DNA of 64,000 nucleotides from Methylophilus sp. DW102 (GCF_037076555.1 NZ_AP029023.1:1798001-1862000), one strand, 5' to 3'; counted from the first letter of the stretch, positions 40,244 through 50,162 are shown. Program-made: numbers and translations. Notes: generated by a model not told the origin, from the letters alone.

Positions 40244-41011
40244 ATGACTGACGGCCATCCTGATACCCATGTGCTTGTCGTTGATGACGACGATGCCATC
40301 CGTGATTTATTGTGCGACTTTTTGCAGGATAATCAACTCAGCACACAACAAGCCAGCAATCATGCACAAATGTGGCAAGCGTTGCAGCAGCGCATGCCTG
40401 ATGTCATTATCCTCGACATCAACATGCCGCAGCGGAGTGGTATTGAGCTCTGCCGTGAACTGCGCGAGTCCGGCAAATATCATCTCCTGCCCATCATCAT
40501 GCTCACAGCCAGAACCAGCTCTCTGGATACCATCATGGGCCTGGAAACCGGGGCAGATGACTACGTGGCCAAACCGTTTGAGCCGCTGGAACTGCTGTCG
40601 CGTATCCGTAGCGTGGTCAGACGGTCGCGCATGATGCTGGAGAGCGCAGGCAAACCCGATCACGAATGGCAGACCGATCACGCTCTTTTGCGTTTCATTG
40701 AGTTTAACGAATGGACTCTGGATATTCAAAACCGTACCCTGGTAGACAGCCAGCATACGCGCATTCCCCTCTCCAATGCCGAATTCAAGTTCTTGCGTTT
40801 CATGCTCCTGCATGCCAACCGCACCTTGAGCCGTGATCAGCTCATGGAAGAAATGCATGGACGGGAGGCGGGTCCATTTGACCGGTCAATAGACTTACAA
40901 ATCAGTAGATTAAGACAGAAACTTGAAGTGGATACTAAGAATCCATCCATGATCAAAACGCTACGCAACGAAGGCTATTTACTCACCGCCGAAGTGCGTT
41001 ACATTAAATAA
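40244..41011 (+). CDS. OmpR-family response regulator
   Basis: A 255-residue two-domain regulator. The receiver has the acidic pocket VVDDDDAIRD, phosphoacceptor Asp in VIILDINMPQRSG, Thr/Ser region MLTARTS and Lys in VAKPFEPLEL. The C-terminal winged helix begins near residue 150 (NAEFKFLRFMLLHANRTLSRDQLMEEMHG, DRSIDLQISRLRQKLE). The ATG 40244 is used; the longer frame from 40193 adds non-family residues inside the terminator region. The sensor kinase gene follows immediately. Confidence 0.94.
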   Translation: MTDGHPDTHVLVVDDDDAIRDLLCDFLQDNQLSTQQASNHAQMWQALQQRMPDVIILDINMPQRSGIELCRELRESGKYHLLPIIMLTARTSSLDTIMGLETGADDYVAKPFEPLELLSRIRSVVRRSRMMLESAGKPDHEWQTDHALLRFIEFNEWTLDIQNRTLVDSQHTRIPLSNAEFKFLRFMLLHANRTLSRDQLMEEMHGREAGPFDRSIDLQISRLRQKLEVDTKNPSMIKTLRNEGYLLTAEVRYIK

Positions 41012-41041
41012 TGTGTGACATTCAATGACCGGATACACAAG

Positions 41042-42418
41042 ATGATGAAAAAATGGCTAGGCACCATGTCGGTTCGTATTTTCCTGATCACGGTGATCGG
41101 TATTCTATTGACCGCCACCACGGTCAGGATGCTGGGACAGCGGGACTTTAAAGAAAATGAATCTCGCATGCGCGACCAATTTGCCTTTGACCGCATTGAG
41201 AGCATGGTGCGCATACTTGAAGCCACCGTCCCCGAAAAACGCGTCGAAATTCAAGACGTGTTTAAGCGTATGGGCAGCCACGTCACCATTGGCGCCAACA
41301 AACCTTCACAGGTGCCCGCCTTACCCGCAGAACTGGCGCACTTGAATACCTTGCTGGTGCCCGAAGTAGCAGACATGATTGATCTGGTGCCGCTCAGCCA
41401 TTGTGCTCCGCGCCGCATGCCAGTCCCGCCGCCTACGATGGGTTTTTCACCGCCTCCCCGTCCCCATGGACAATGCCTGGCCATTTACACCCACCTTGAA
41501 GACCAGACACCGGTACTGATCACTCTGCACTATGGCGGCCATAGACCACCGCCACCGCACGAACGCAACCCGTTAGCCATTTTACTGGCCTTCCTCGGCT
41601 TACTGCTGATCATTTGGACCGTAGCCTCCGTGGCCACCAGACCCCTGCGTAAACTGGCCGATGCGGCCTTGCAGCTCGCCCATAATATCGAGCATCCGCC
41701 ACTGCCAGAAAATAAAGGCTCGACAGAGGTCCGCCATGCCGCCAAAGCCTTTAATGAAATGCAACGCAGCATCCTCAAGCATATTCAGGAGCGTGGCTTT
41801 ATTCTGGGGGCCATCGCGCATGACCTGCAAACACCGTTGACCCGTCTGCGCTTGCGCCTCGAAAAAGTCAAAGACCCAGAACTCAAGCAGGGACTGATCA
41901 AAGACCTGACCGCCACCCAGGAAATGGTCCGGGAAGGACTGGATTTTGCGCGCCTGTGTGGTGAAAACATCCACAAAAACAAAGTGGATCTCACCGCCCT
42001 GGCGACGGCTGTTTGCGACGACTTTGAAGACGCAGGCCAAGCCATTCAAAAAACACTACCCGAACAGGCAATCACCGTCATGGGCTCAGCCCATTTGCTC
42101 ACACGCTGCCTCACCAACCTGCTCAACAATACCATTGCCTATGCAAAAACGCCTGCCTTATCCATTCAAGTCAAAGGTAAACAAGTCATCTGTACCGTCT
42201 CGGACAATGGCCCAGGCATTCCTGAATCTGCCCTAACCAGCGTGCTGGAACCGTTCCGGCGCCTGGAGGACTCACGCTCCCGCCAGACAGGTGGCACCGG
42301 CCTCGGCCTGGCCATTGCACGAATGATTGTTGAAAAACACGGTGGAAAAATGACACTGAACAACAAGACAGCCCCTGAAACCGGCCTGGTCGTGCAGATT
42401 GTGCTACCACTGAACTAA
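41042..42418 (+). CDS. Sensor histidine kinase of the OmpR/EnvZ type
   Basis: About 458 residues. TM1 (VRIFLITVIGILLTATTVRML) precedes a periplasmic sensor of roughly 150 residues and TM2 (LAILLAFLGLLLIIWTVASVA), then HAMP (RPLRKLADAALQLAHNI), the phosphoacceptor His in IAHDLQTPLTRLRLRLE, and N, G1 (DNGPGIP) and G2 (GTGLGLAI) boxes. The sensor ends in a Pro-rich stretch holding two Cys (SHCAPRR and HGQCLA) and several His. Start ATG at 41042 follows a weak GGATA; a GTG at 41015 is also in frame. Target genes are unknown, though the Spy-like gene is next door. Confidence 0.92.
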   Translation: MMKKWLGTMSVRIFLITVIGILLTATTVRMLGQRDFKENESRMRDQFAFDRIESMVRILEATVPEKRVEIQDVFKRMGSHVTIGANKPSQVPALPAELAHLNTLLVPEVADMIDLVPLSHCAPRRMPVPPPTMGFSPPPRPHGQCLAIYTHLEDQTPVLITLHYGGHRPPPPHERNPLAILLAFLGLLLIIWTVASVATRPLRKLADAALQLAHNIEHPPLPENKGSTEVRHAAKAFNEMQRSILKHIQERGFILGAIAHDLQTPLTRLRLRLEKVKDPELKQGLIKDLTATQEMVREGLDFARLCGENIHKNKVDLTALATAVCDDFEDAGQAIQKTLPEQAITVMGSAHLLTRCLTNLLNNTIAYAKTPALSIQVKGKQVICTVSDNGPGIPESALTSVLEPFRRLEDSRSRQTGGTGLGLAIARMIVEKHGGKMTLNNKTAPETGLVVQIVLPLN

Positions 42419-42453
42419 ATCAGCCGTTGCGTAACACTGCTTGCATATTTTTG

Positions 42454-42483
42454 TTGAAGCGCGAGGCCACCACAGTGTAGACT
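42454..42483 (+). promoter_or_regulatory. Candidate promoter of tRNA-Ser
   Basis: TTGAAG, 18 bases, TAGACT, ending 49 bp before the tRNA start. Both boxes are reasonable matches to sigma-70 consensus. Confidence 0.4.
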
Positions 42484-42532
42484 AGCGCCCTTATCAAGGC
42501 TTGCTGGTCGCAATGATTTCGCAAGACCTCCC

Positions 42533-42623
42533 GGAGAAGTGGCAGAGCTGGTTGAATGTACCTGACTCGAAATCAGGCATACGTGAAAGCGTATCGGGGG
42601 TTCGAATCCCCCCTTCTCCGCCA
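42533..42623 (+). tRNA. tRNA-Ser (anticodon CGA)
   Basis: A 91-nt class II tRNA with CCA encoded. The 7-bp acceptor GGAGAAG pairs with CTTCTCC. The anticodon stem-loop CTGACTCGAAATCAG shows CGA, reading UCG codons. A long variable arm (ATACGTGAAAGCGTAT) and the T loop TTCGAAT are clear. Confidence 0.97.
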
Positions 42624-42724
42624 GTCATCTCAGGCATGAGAAATCAGTAGCTGGATTCCGATGACATTTTAGTCACGCCTGTTTAATGTTCACTCATTCA
42701 TTCTACCCGCTTAGAACAAGCACA

Positions 42725-43123
42725 CTACTCGACATCGAGTCGACTCATTTTTTGCTTGAAGCTGTTTACAGAAAAGTCAGCCGCGGCAAGACATGCAGCA
42801 ATATCAAATTGATTGTCGCTGATATCAATATAGCCCATTCCCCAGTCAGCATATAGCCTACCTGGCAGATCTCCGCTGAGGATCATCACGATATTTTTGT
42901 GTCGCCGATCACGCAGGATATTCGCTAGCAGCGCATCGACACTGGACGCTTCTCCTTCAAAATATTGCGTGAAATTTAAGCTATCAAACAATAATACACC
43001 GGTAATTCCATCACGGCTGTTTGCAGCACGCGCAGTTTTAACGATCTCAGGCACCACCAATACGTCGTAGTGCTCTTGGTTTAATACGCTTGTATACAGA
43101 ACAAATTTCATGGCTGTGCTCAT
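42725..43123 (-). CDS. Short BLUF blue-light photoreceptor
   Basis: A 132-residue stand-alone BLUF protein that would bind FAD and sense blue light. Active-site residues are present: Tyr10 (VLYTS), Asn35 (ARAANSRDGITGVLLFD) and Gln53 (NFTQYFEGE). A Trp and Met at DWGMGY match the semiconserved pair. No output domain is attached, so it must act on a separate partner, as short BLUF proteins such as PixD or YcgF relatives do. The start could also be the ATG at 43111. It lies just beyond tRNA-Ser, in sequence that looks accessory. The neighbouring c-di-GMP genes are far away. Confidence 0.88.
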   Translation of the reverse strand: MSTAMKFVLYTSVLNQEHYDVLVVPEIVKTARAANSRDGITGVLLFDSLNFTQYFEGEASSVDALLANILRDRRHKNIVMILSGDLPGRLYADWGMGYIDISDNQFDIAACLAAADFSVNSFKQKMSRLDVE

Positions 43124-43619
43124 GTTTTGAGATACTTAATGATATACGATAAATAATTGATCAATATATATTTAAAGCGTCATGTTTGATCTCGTCTGAT
43201 CGTCGCAACAGTTCTAGCAAGCGCGCAAGCCCCGTCCTGACTGATCCGACAACCCCGTGGCATCAATAACTGCCTGATCCTGCATCAAGCTCGACTACGT
43301 TGTTTAACGTATTAATCAACGATGACTTCGGTGCGAGCATAGTAACAAACAAGCTTGGCAGTAAACCGTGCAATGGTGATCAGCCCTTCTGTTTCTCTTT
43401 TCTTCAGGCCCGCGAGATCGGTGGTCAGCGCAAAAGAGTAACAGGTCATAGAGCGCAACTTCCCCATATTCAGCCAGCCCCCAATAGGCGGCATGCACAC
43501 CTCTTATCCGTCATTCAGCCGCTCTCAAGCCTTGTTCCTTGAGCCAACGACTATCACGCCTAGCAGCGCCATGTTAACGAGCTCACTTGCACATTCTTAA
43601 CCCAGTGGAGTCTTTCAAT
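43124..43619. other. 496-bp stretch without a convincing gene
   Basis: Between the BLUF gene and the formamidase gene no frame looks like a real protein. A 62-codon minus-strand frame (43312-43500) with ordinary composition ends in ARTEVIVD but has no recognisable family or ribosome site. It may be the remnant of a lost gene. The last 20 bases hold the formamidase ribosome site (GGAG near 43605). Confidence 0.5.
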
Positions 43620-45071
43620 ATGTCAGAGCATACTTGTAGTCCCGGTTGTCAGCATGGCGTTACCCCAGGTAATGAAGCACACATCAAAGAAGAGTTTCAC
43701 GAGGCAAGGAGGTCTTTTTTAAAAGATGCCTTTGCCGTCGGCAGCACCACTGCCGCGCTTGGCGCGATGGGGATTACCATGTCGTCAAACGCCTTTGCCC
43801 AGAGTCCCAAGGTCGGTACGGGCCGCGCCAATCATTTTTATGTCCCTGCCAATGACAAAACGGTCCATTGGGGATTTTTCAGTAAATCCCTCAAACCGTT
43901 AATTGAGGTCGAGTCTGGGGACTATGTGACCCTGGAAACCCTGACCCACCATGCCAATGATGATGCCGAACGGATGGTGAGAGGCGATGCGGGCGCAGAA
44001 AGTGTGTTTTACTGGGATAGCAAACGCAAAGGAGTAGACCGTCGCGGGATAGGCGCCATGAATGCCAAAGTGGGCGCAGGGGGTGGCTTAGGTGTCCATA
44101 TTTGTACCGGGCCGATTGCAGTTAAGGGCGCTGAGCCGGGTGATATTCTGGAAGTCCGCATTGTGGATGTCACTCCCAGACCTAGCGCTAACCCCTTGTA
44201 CAAGGGCAAGGCCTTTGGCAGTAATGCTGCCGCCTGGTGGGGATTTCATTACGGTGACACGATAGAGGAGCCGAAAAAACGTGAAGTGATCACCATTTAT
44301 GAAGTCGATGCGACCGGCGAAAGAAACTATGCGTCCGCAGTGTATAACTTCCGCTGGACGCCACAAACCGATCCATTCGGAATTGTGCACCCCATCATTG
44401 ACTACCCAGGCGTCCCGGTCGACCATAAAACCATCAAAGAAAATCATAATGTACTGAAAAACGTCCGTATCCCTATCCGTCCGCACTTCGGTACTATGGG
44501 GGTCGCGCCAAGTGAAGCTGACATGGTCAACTCGATTCCTCCCAACTACACCGGCGGCAACATAGATAACTGGCGCATTGGTAAAGGCGCCACGCTCTAC
44601 TACCCGGTATCGGTGTCAGGCGGCTTATTTTCGGTCGGCGATCCGCATGCGTCACAAGGCGATTCCGAGCTGTGTGGCACGGCCATCGAGTGTTCTCTGA
44701 CCGGCACTTTTCAGCTGATTTTGCATAAAAAAGCCAGCCTGCCCGGCACGGCACTGGAAAGCCTGAAATATCCACTGCTGGAAACGCAAGATGAATGGCT
44801 GCTTCATGGATTCAGTTATCCAAACTACCTGGCGGACTTGGGGCCAGATGCGCAGAATAGTATTTTTGCCAAATCCTCGGTCGATTTAGCCTTGCGCGAT
44901 GCCTACCGCAAAATGCGCGATTTCTTGATGACTACCCAAGGATTGAGTGAAGACGAGGCGATCTCACTGATGTCAATTGCGGTTGACTTTGGCATTACGC
45001 AGGTGGTGGATGGCAACTGGGGCGTGCATGCGTTGGTGAAAAAAAGCATTTTCCCGCCGCGCAAAAATTGA
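43620..45071 (+). CDS. Tat-exported acetamidase/formamidase family protein
   Basis: A 483-residue hydrolase of the acetamidase/formamidase fold, expected to split formamide or short amides to ammonia and acid. A twin-arginine motif ARRSFLKDAF near residue 32 and an AFAQS cleavage site predict folded export to the periplasm. Family segments include SGDYVTLETLTHH, GPIAVKGAEPGDILEVRIVDV, HFGTMGVAP and the metal-site-like GDPHASQGDSELCGTAIE. Before the Tat motif lies an unusual CSPGCQHG leader. Exporting this enzyme is uncommon; in a methylotroph it may supply nitrogen or C1. The ATG at 43620 is chosen over 43587. Confidence 0.87.
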   Translation: MSEHTCSPGCQHGVTPGNEAHIKEEFHEARRSFLKDAFAVGSTTAALGAMGITMSSNAFAQSPKVGTGRANHFYVPANDKTVHWGFFSKSLKPLIEVESGDYVTLETLTHHANDDAERMVRGDAGAESVFYWDSKRKGVDRRGIGAMNAKVGAGGGLGVHICTGPIAVKGAEPGDILEVRIVDVTPRPSANPLYKGKAFGSNAAAWWGFHYGDTIEEPKKREVITIYEVDATGERNYASAVYNFRWTPQTDPFGIVHPIIDYPGVPVDHKTIKENHNVLKNVRIPIRPHFGTMGVAPSEADMVNSIPPNYTGGNIDNWRIGKGATLYYPVSVSGGLFSVGDPHASQGDSELCGTAIECSLTGTFQLILHKKASLPGTALESLKYPLLETQDEWLLHGFSYPNYLADLGPDAQNSIFAKSSVDLALRDAYRKMRDFLMTTQGLSEDEAISLMSIAVDFGITQVVDGNWGVHALVKKSIFPPRKN

Positions 45072-45099
45072 TCATGCGCCAGAGCATCAGCCTGATAAA

Positions 45100-45136
45100 T
45101 TGCTAATGGAAAGGCAACGCGCCTCTCCGTTAGCAA
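45100..45136 (+). terminator. Hairpin downstream of the formamidase gene
   Basis: TTGCTAATGGA (45100-45110) pairs with TCCGTTAGCAA (45126-45136) with one G-U pair, and an inner GGC/GCC extends it. Only a weak T-rich tract follows, so it may act as a terminator or as a 3'-end stabiliser. Confidence 0.5.
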
Positions 45137-45209
45137 ATCTATTTAAGAAGATGGAAGCGTTCTTGAGAAAAGCAGGATTGATCAAAGCCGCATGAAAGGC
45201 ATGCAGTGA

Positions 45210-45764
45210 CTAGATTAAAGCGCGAATCTCGGGCAAATTGCGCCACCAGCCATACACGTCCATGCCGCAGCCAAATACGTAGCGGTTTGGCACCACCAAC
45301 CCGACCACATCGGCTTGCAATGGCTTTTGCAAGCCATTGTCTTTTTCAGTCAGCACCGCGGTGAGCACGTGGCGCGCACCTGCCGCATGGCAAAAGCGCA
45401 CCACTTCTGCCAAGGTAATCCCCTCATCCAGAATATCGTCCACAATCACCACGGTTTGGTCACCCAGGTCTAACTCGGGCTGCTTGCTCCAGACAATTTC
45501 ATGGCCAGCCGTGCCGTGATAGCGATTGGCCTGCAAGTAGTCTATTCGTGCTGGCAGATTGAGTCGCGCCATTAATTGACCGGCCAGATAAAGGCCGCCA
45601 CGCATCACGCAAAGCAACACGATGCTTTCGCTAGCAAGGTCTTGCATGCGCTGCTGCAACTGTAACGCAACGCGCTCCATGGCGGCGTTGACCTCTTCTG
45701 CGGTAAATACCACCTGCGACTGCGCCAGCCAGTGCGCCGGCGGTTGATCCTGCGGTGCAACCAT
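45210..45764 (-). CDS. hpt: Hypoxanthine-guanine phosphoribosyltransferase
   Basis: A 184-residue purine salvage enzyme joining hypoxanthine or guanine to PRPP. The PRPP loop reads VVIVDDILDEGITL; VLLCVMRGGLYLAGQLM is the N-terminal hood and base-recognition region, ending in FGCGMDVYGWWRNLPEI. It is 5 bp downstream of galU on the same strand. It adds salvage capacity to the guaBA pathway encoded elsewhere in the window. Confidence 0.9.
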   Translation of the reverse strand: MVAPQDQPPAHWLAQSQVVFTAEEVNAAMERVALQLQQRMQDLASESIVLLCVMRGGLYLAGQLMARLNLPARIDYLQANRYHGTAGHEIVWSKQPELDLGDQTVVIVDDILDEGITLAEVVRFCHAAGARHVLTAVLTEKDNGLQKPLQADVVGLVVPNRYVFGCGMDVYGWWRNLPEIRALI

Positions 45765-45769
45765 GCGCG

Positions 45770-46639
45770 TTAGAGGCTCAGGGTTTTCAGATACGCTCTG
45801 AAGCTGTCGGCGATTTCGGGATGTTTGAGACCCAACTCAACGTTGGCCTGCATAAAGCCGAGTTTGCTGCCGCAATCATAGCGTTTGCCCTTGTAGCGGT
45901 ACGCCATGACTTTCTCGTACTGCATCAAGGCAGAAATACCGTCTGTCAGTTGAATTTCGCCGCCTTTGCCTGGCTTGACGTGCTCCAGGCACTCAAAAAT
46001 GCGTGGGCTCAATACATAACGACCGACCACGGCCAGGTTGGAAGGTGCTTCTTCCGGTTTTGGTTTTTCTACCATGCCTTTCACTTCGAGCAAGTCATCG
46101 GTTTTTGCCACGGCATCCACCACACCATAGCTGCTGGTTTCTTCTGGTGCAACCGTTTCAATGCCCAAAATGGAGCATTGCTGCTCTTCATACATGTCTA
46201 CCATTTGCTTGGTGATGGATACATCACCAACCAGCAAATCGTCCGCAAGTAAGACTGAAAATGGCTCATCCCCGACCACAGGCTTGGCGCAAAGCACAGC
46301 ATGTCCCAGGCCCAATGCTTGTGACTGGCGGATAAAGACGCAGCTGACGCCTTTGGGCAGAATGCTGTGCACGATATCCAGCAGTTTTTGCTTGCCGGCC
46401 GCCTCGAGTTCAGCTTCCAGTTCATAGGCCTTGTCAAAGTGGTCGGCAATCGAACGTTTGTTGCGACCCGTGATAAAAATTAACTCGGTTGCGCCAGCGG
46501 CAATCGCCTCTTCGGCTGCGTATTGAATCAGCGGCTTATCGACGACAGGCAGCATTTCCTTAGGGCTAGCCTTGGTCGCTGGCAAAAATCGGGTCCCTAG
46601 CCCTGCCACCGGGAAGACTGCTTTTGTAATTTTTTTCAT
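45770..46639 (-). CDS. galU: UTP-glucose-1-phosphate uridylyltransferase
   Basis: A 289-residue nucleotidyltransferase making UDP-glucose for envelope sugars. The N-terminal [32 protein letters not shown] is the GalU signature and [17 protein letters not shown] is the nucleotide region. The length is standard. It precedes hpt with a 5-bp gap. A 52-bp spacer separates it from the SemiSWEET gene upstream. Confidence 0.98.
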   Translation of the reverse strand: MKKITKAVFPVAGLGTRFLPATKASPKEMLPVVDKPLIQYAAEEAIAAGATELIFITGRNKRSIADHFDKAYELEAELEAAGKQKLLDIVHSILPKGVSCVFIRQSQALGLGHAVLCAKPVVGDEPFSVLLADDLLVGDVSITKQMVDMYEEQQCSILGIETVAPEETSSYGVVDAVAKTDDLLEVKGMVEKPKPEEAPSNLAVVGRYVLSPRIFECLEHVKPGKGGEIQLTDGISALMQYEKVMAYRYKGKRYDCGSKLGFMQANVELGLKHPEIADSFRAYLKTLSL

Positions 46640-46691
46640 GGTCGTATCCTAATAAATAAAAATAGTTATAACAAAAGAATAAAGGTGTGAC

Positions 46692-46958
46692 TCAAATTTT
46701 TAATATAGATTTCAACTTTAAGCAAAGAACGGTCCCTGCCAGCAATGCCGTCACCGCATTGGCGATAATCACCGGCCAATCTCCGATCAAGAGACCATAA
46801 ATCAGCCATAACACCACGCCAGAAGTGAAAATGGTGTACATCGGCAACGAGATGCCGCTTAAATCCCTGGTACGCCATGACTGCAAAACTTGTGGGATAA
46901 AGGCTAACGTGGTGCACACGGCAGCGATTGATCCAATACAGGTGTTTACTATGCTCAT
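46692..46958 (-). CDS. SemiSWEET-type sugar transporter
   Basis: An 88-residue three-helix membrane protein of the MtN3/PQ-loop family: helix 1 with the PQ motif in [24 protein letters not shown], helix 2 ([18 protein letters not shown]) and helix 3. It should dimerise to form a sugar pore. The start overlaps the uvrB stop by 4 bp (ATGA), which suggests translational coupling to a repair gene, an odd pairing. Substrate is unknown. Confidence 0.88.
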   Translation of the reverse strand: MSIVNTCIGSIAAVCTTLAFIPQVLQSWRTRDLSGISLPMYTIFTSGVVLWLIYGLLIGDWPVIIANAVTALLAGTVLCLKLKSILKI

Positions 46959-48988
46959 TTCAAATCTTCTACTTCGGCACCAAAGGCCTGTAACTTGAGT
47001 TTTTTGAGTTGATCCCTGAATTGGGCCGCCTTTTCGAACTCAAGGTTTTTGGCCGCGTCGTGCATGGCTTTTTCAATGCGCTTGATTTCCTTAGTCAGCA
47101 TTTTTTCGCTCATGCTTTCATAGCTGGCCTGTTCCTGCGCAGCCTTGCGTTCACGCTGGGCCTCATCCTTGTCATAGACGCCATCAATGATGTCTTTAAT
47201 GCGCTTGGTGACGCCTTTGGGCGTAATGCCATGCTCGGCGTTAAACGCCAATTGAATCTTGCGGCGGCGGTCCCCTTCATCCATCGCCAGCTTCATGCTG
47301 CGTGTGATGCTATTGGCATAAAAAATGACGCGCCCATTCAAATTACGCGCCGCACGGCCCGCCGTTTGAATCAATGACCGCTCAGAGCGCAAAAAGCCCT
47401 CTTTATCGGCATCCAGCACGGCCACCAGCGACACCTCGGGGATGTCCAGGCCTTCACGTAGCAGGTTAATGCCGACCAGCACATCAAACTCACCCAGGCG
47501 CAAGTCACGGATGATCTCCACGCGTTCCACCGTATCAATATCGCTATGCAAATAGCGGACCTTGACGCCATGTTCGCTCAGGTAATCCGTCAGGTCTTCA
47601 GCCATGCGCTTGGTCAGGGTTGTTGCTAGCACGCGTTCGCCCACGGCGACACAGCGTTTGATCTCGCCGAGCAGATCATCTACCTGAGTATCGGCAGGTT
47701 TGACGGTAATTTCAGGGTCTACCAGTCCGGTTGGCCGAGCAATCATTTCCACCACTTGCTGCTGATGCTCTTTTTCGTAATTGGCAGGCGTGGCCGAGAC
47801 AAATACGCATTGCCGCATAATACGCTCAAACTCTTCAAACTTGAGCGGACGATTATCCATGGCCGAGGGCAGGCGCCAGCCATAATCCACCAGGTTAGCC
47901 TTGCGTGAGCGATCACCCAGATACATGCCCCCAATTTGCGGCACGGTCACATGGCTCTCGTCTATGATCATCAGCGCTTCAGCGGGCAGGTAATCAATCA
48001 GCGTCGGCGGCGGGTCGCCGGGGTTGCGGCCCGTCAAATGACGGCTGTAATTTTCAATGCCTTTGCAAAAGCCGATTTCGTTAAGCATTTCGAGGTCAAA
48101 ACGCGTGCGCTGTTCGATGCGCTGCGCTTCTACCAGCTTGTTTTCACTCAGGAAAAAACTGACGCGCTGACGCAGTTCTTCCTTGATGGTTTCCATGGCC
48201 CTTACCGTCGCTTCACGCGCGGTCACATAATGGCTGGACGGGAAAATACGGAAATTGTGTATCTTGTTAAAAATCTGGCCCGTCAGCGGATCAAACAACT
48301 GAATGGTATCAATCTCGTCATCAAACAGATTGATTCTGACCGCCGTTTCACTGTTCTCTGAAGGGAATACGTCAATAATGTCGCCCCGGACACGGAAGCA
48401 GCCCCGGCTAAAGTCAAAGTCGTTGCGGTCATACTGCATGGCAATCAGGTGCGCAACAATGTCCTTTTGTGCAATCTTTTTGCCCTGATGAATATGCAAC
48501 ACCATGCCATGGTATTCGCCTGGATCACCAATACCGTAAATGGCCGAAACAGTAGCCACAATCACTGCATCTTCGCGCTCGAGCAAGGCTTTGGTCGCTG
48601 ACAAACGCATCTGCTCAATGTGTTCGTTGATGCTGGAGTCTTTTTCGATAAACAGGTCGCGCGAAGGCACGTAGGCTTCCGGCTGGTAATAATCGTAATA
48701 GCTGACGAAATACTCGACGGCATTATTGGGGAAAAACTCGCGGAACTCGCTATAAAGCTGTGCAGCCAAGGTTTTATTCGGTGCCATGACAATCGCCGGT
48801 TTGCCGGTGCGCGCAATCACGTTCGCCATGGTGTAGGTCTTGCCAGAGCCTGTCACCCCCAGCAAGGTTTGAAACTTGAGGCCGTCATGAATCCCCTGCG
48901 TCAATTTTTCAATTGCCTGTGGTTGATCCCCAGCCGGCGGAAAGGGCTGGTGTAATTCATATTTACTACCGGGGAAAGTAACGATCAC
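46955..48988 (-). CDS. uvrB: UvrABC system protein B
   Basis: A 677-residue helicase-like DNA damage verifier for nucleotide excision repair. Walker [11 protein letters not shown] is near residue 45. The beta-hairpin [21 protein letters not shown] follows, with helicase motifs DESHVT, VSATPA and [11 protein letters not shown]-terminal UVR motif ([30 protein letters not shown]) binds UvrC. Length is normal. The small transporter gene overlaps its end. Confidence 0.99.
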   Translation of the reverse strand: MIVTFPGSKYELHQPFPPAGDQPQAIEKLTQGIHDGLKFQTLLGVTGSGKTYTMANVIARTGKPAIVMAPNKTLAAQLYSEFREFFPNNAVEYFVSYYDYYQPEAYVPSRDLFIEKDSSINEHIEQMRLSATKALLEREDAVIVATVSAIYGIGDPGEYHGMVLHIHQGKKIAQKDIVAHLIAMQYDRNDFDFSRGCFRVRGDIIDVFPSENSETAVRINLFDDEIDTIQLFDPLTGQIFNKIHNFRIFPSSHYVTAREATVRAMETIKEELRQRVSFFLSENKLVEAQRIEQRTRFDLEMLNEIGFCKGIENYSRHLTGRNPGDPPPTLIDYLPAEALMIIDESHVTVPQIGGMYLGDRSRKANLVDYGWRLPSAMDNRPLKFEEFERIMRQCVFVSATPANYEKEHQQQVVEMIARPTGLVDPEITVKPADTQVDDLLGEIKRCVAVGERVLATTLTKRMAEDLTDYLSEHGVKVRYLHSDIDTVERVEIIRDLRLGEFDVLVGINLLREGLDIPEVSLVAVLDADKEGFLRSERSLIQTAGRAARNLNGRVIFYANSITRSMKLAMDEGDRRRKIQLAFNAEHGITPKGVTKRIKDIIDGVYDKDEAQRERKAAQEQASYESMSEKMLTKEIKRIEKAMHDAAKNLEFEKAAQFRDQLKKLKLQAFGAEVEDLK

Positions 48989-49151
48989 AACAACAGTCTG
49001 TGCATGGGATAAATAATATACGTTTCTATTTTAACTGCTTTTGCGCAGACAGGCATATGATTTACAATTTTCTCAACTACTTTGCGCCTGAACTTTTATC
49101 GCAAGTACCAGTCAGTTAAACCACAATGAATCATATTCTTTTGGGGGTCGC

Positions 49152-50162
49152 GTGAAATTCCTTTTAATAGCCATTCTGGCACTCGGTACACCAGCGGCGC
49201 AAGCCTACAATCAGCAAGCCCTGATGGAAGCTTACTTTGGTGTGGTGATGATCCGCGGCTACAACCAGGAAGGTGGCATGGCCTATGGTTCCGGCGTGGT
49301 GGTCAGCGACAATTCAGTGGTCACCAATTGCCATGTCTTGCGCGCAACCAAACAGCCCTGGGTCTCCCGTGGCGAAGACAGCTACCCAATCACCAGCGTA
49401 CGCGCAGATGCCTGGCATGATTTGTGTCTGGTGACCACTAGCAATATGCCCTTCAAGCCAGTCCCGCGCGGCAACAGCCTGGCCTTGAGTCGCGGCCAGG
49501 AAATCACCGCGATTGGACACTCAAATGGTGTGCCTGCGCCGATCACTTCTATTGGTGAAATTCAGGGTTTGTATCCTACGCCTGCCGGCAATATGATCCG
49601 CAGCAGCGCCAAGTTCCTCATGGGAGCCAGCGGCAGCGGCTTGTTTGACATGGATGGCAAACTGGTGGGCATCAATACCTTTAAAACGGCAGGCAATGGT
49701 GGCAGCATTCACTTTGCATTGCCCGTCGAGTGGCTGGAGACCCTGGAGAAAATGCCAGCCAGTAACGTCTTTCCAGTGTCAGGCAAAGCATTGTGGGAGG
49801 AAGACGAAGACAAAAAACCCTACTATATGCGTGCTGCCGTGCCCGAATCCCGTCAAGATTGGCCCGCACTGGCGCAAGTCAGCCAGCTTTGGACCCAGCA
49901 AGAAACAAGTAGTCCAGATGCCTGGTTTAGTCTGGGGCTGGCAGAAATGTCACTCAAGCACTTTGATGTCGCCGCCTCCGCCTTTAGCCAAGCCGTCAAA
50001 CTGGACAAACAGTTTGTTGAGGCCTGGTTTAGACGTGGTGAAATGGCCCAGAAACTGGGCGACCAACACACCGTGCATGAGATTGAGGGCCAGTTACAAC
50101 AAATAGATCCCACCCTGGTGCCTGTCTACCATGCTTATCTCGGCTGCGGCAAACAATGTTAA
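49152..50162 (+). CDS. Secreted trypsin-like serine protease with TPR tail
   Basis: A 336-residue protein. A signal peptide (MKFLLIAILALGTPAAQA) precedes a chymotrypsin-fold domain with His in VVTNCHVL, Asp in AWHDLCLV and Ser in MGASGSGLFD. From about residue 240 two TPR-like repeats follow (DAWFSLGLAEMSLKHFDVAASAFSQAVKLD, VEAWFRRGEMAQKLGDQ). There is no PDZ domain, unlike DegP. The GTG start at 49152 follows a strong GGGGG site. Likely periplasmic quality control or processing; substrate unknown. Confidence 0.88.
   Translation: MKFLLIAILALGTPAAQAYNQQALMEAYFGVVMIRGYNQEGGMAYGSGVVVSDNSVVTNCHVLRATKQPWVSRGEDSYPITSVRADAWHDLCLVTTSNMPFKPVPRGNSLALSRGQEITAIGHSNGVPAPITSIGEIQGLYPTPAGNMIRSSAKFLMGASGSGLFDMDGKLVGINTFKTAGNGGSIHFALPVEWLETLEKMPASNVFPVSGKALWEEDEDKKPYYMRAAVPESRQDWPALAQVSQLWTQQETSSPDAWFSLGLAEMSLKHFDVAASAFSQAVKLDKQFVEAWFRRGEMAQKLGDQHTVHEIEGQLQQIDPTLVPVYHAYLGCGKQC

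Noticed and set aside
43312..43500. 62-codon minus-strand frame as a transposase remnant
   Set aside because: No transposase motif, no flanking inverted repeats and no ribosome site; kept only as part of the gene-poor stretch.
42533..43619. Integrated element with attachment sites at tRNA-Ser
   Set aside because: No second copy of the tRNA 3' end (CCCCCCTTCTCCGCCA) and no integrase was found downstream.
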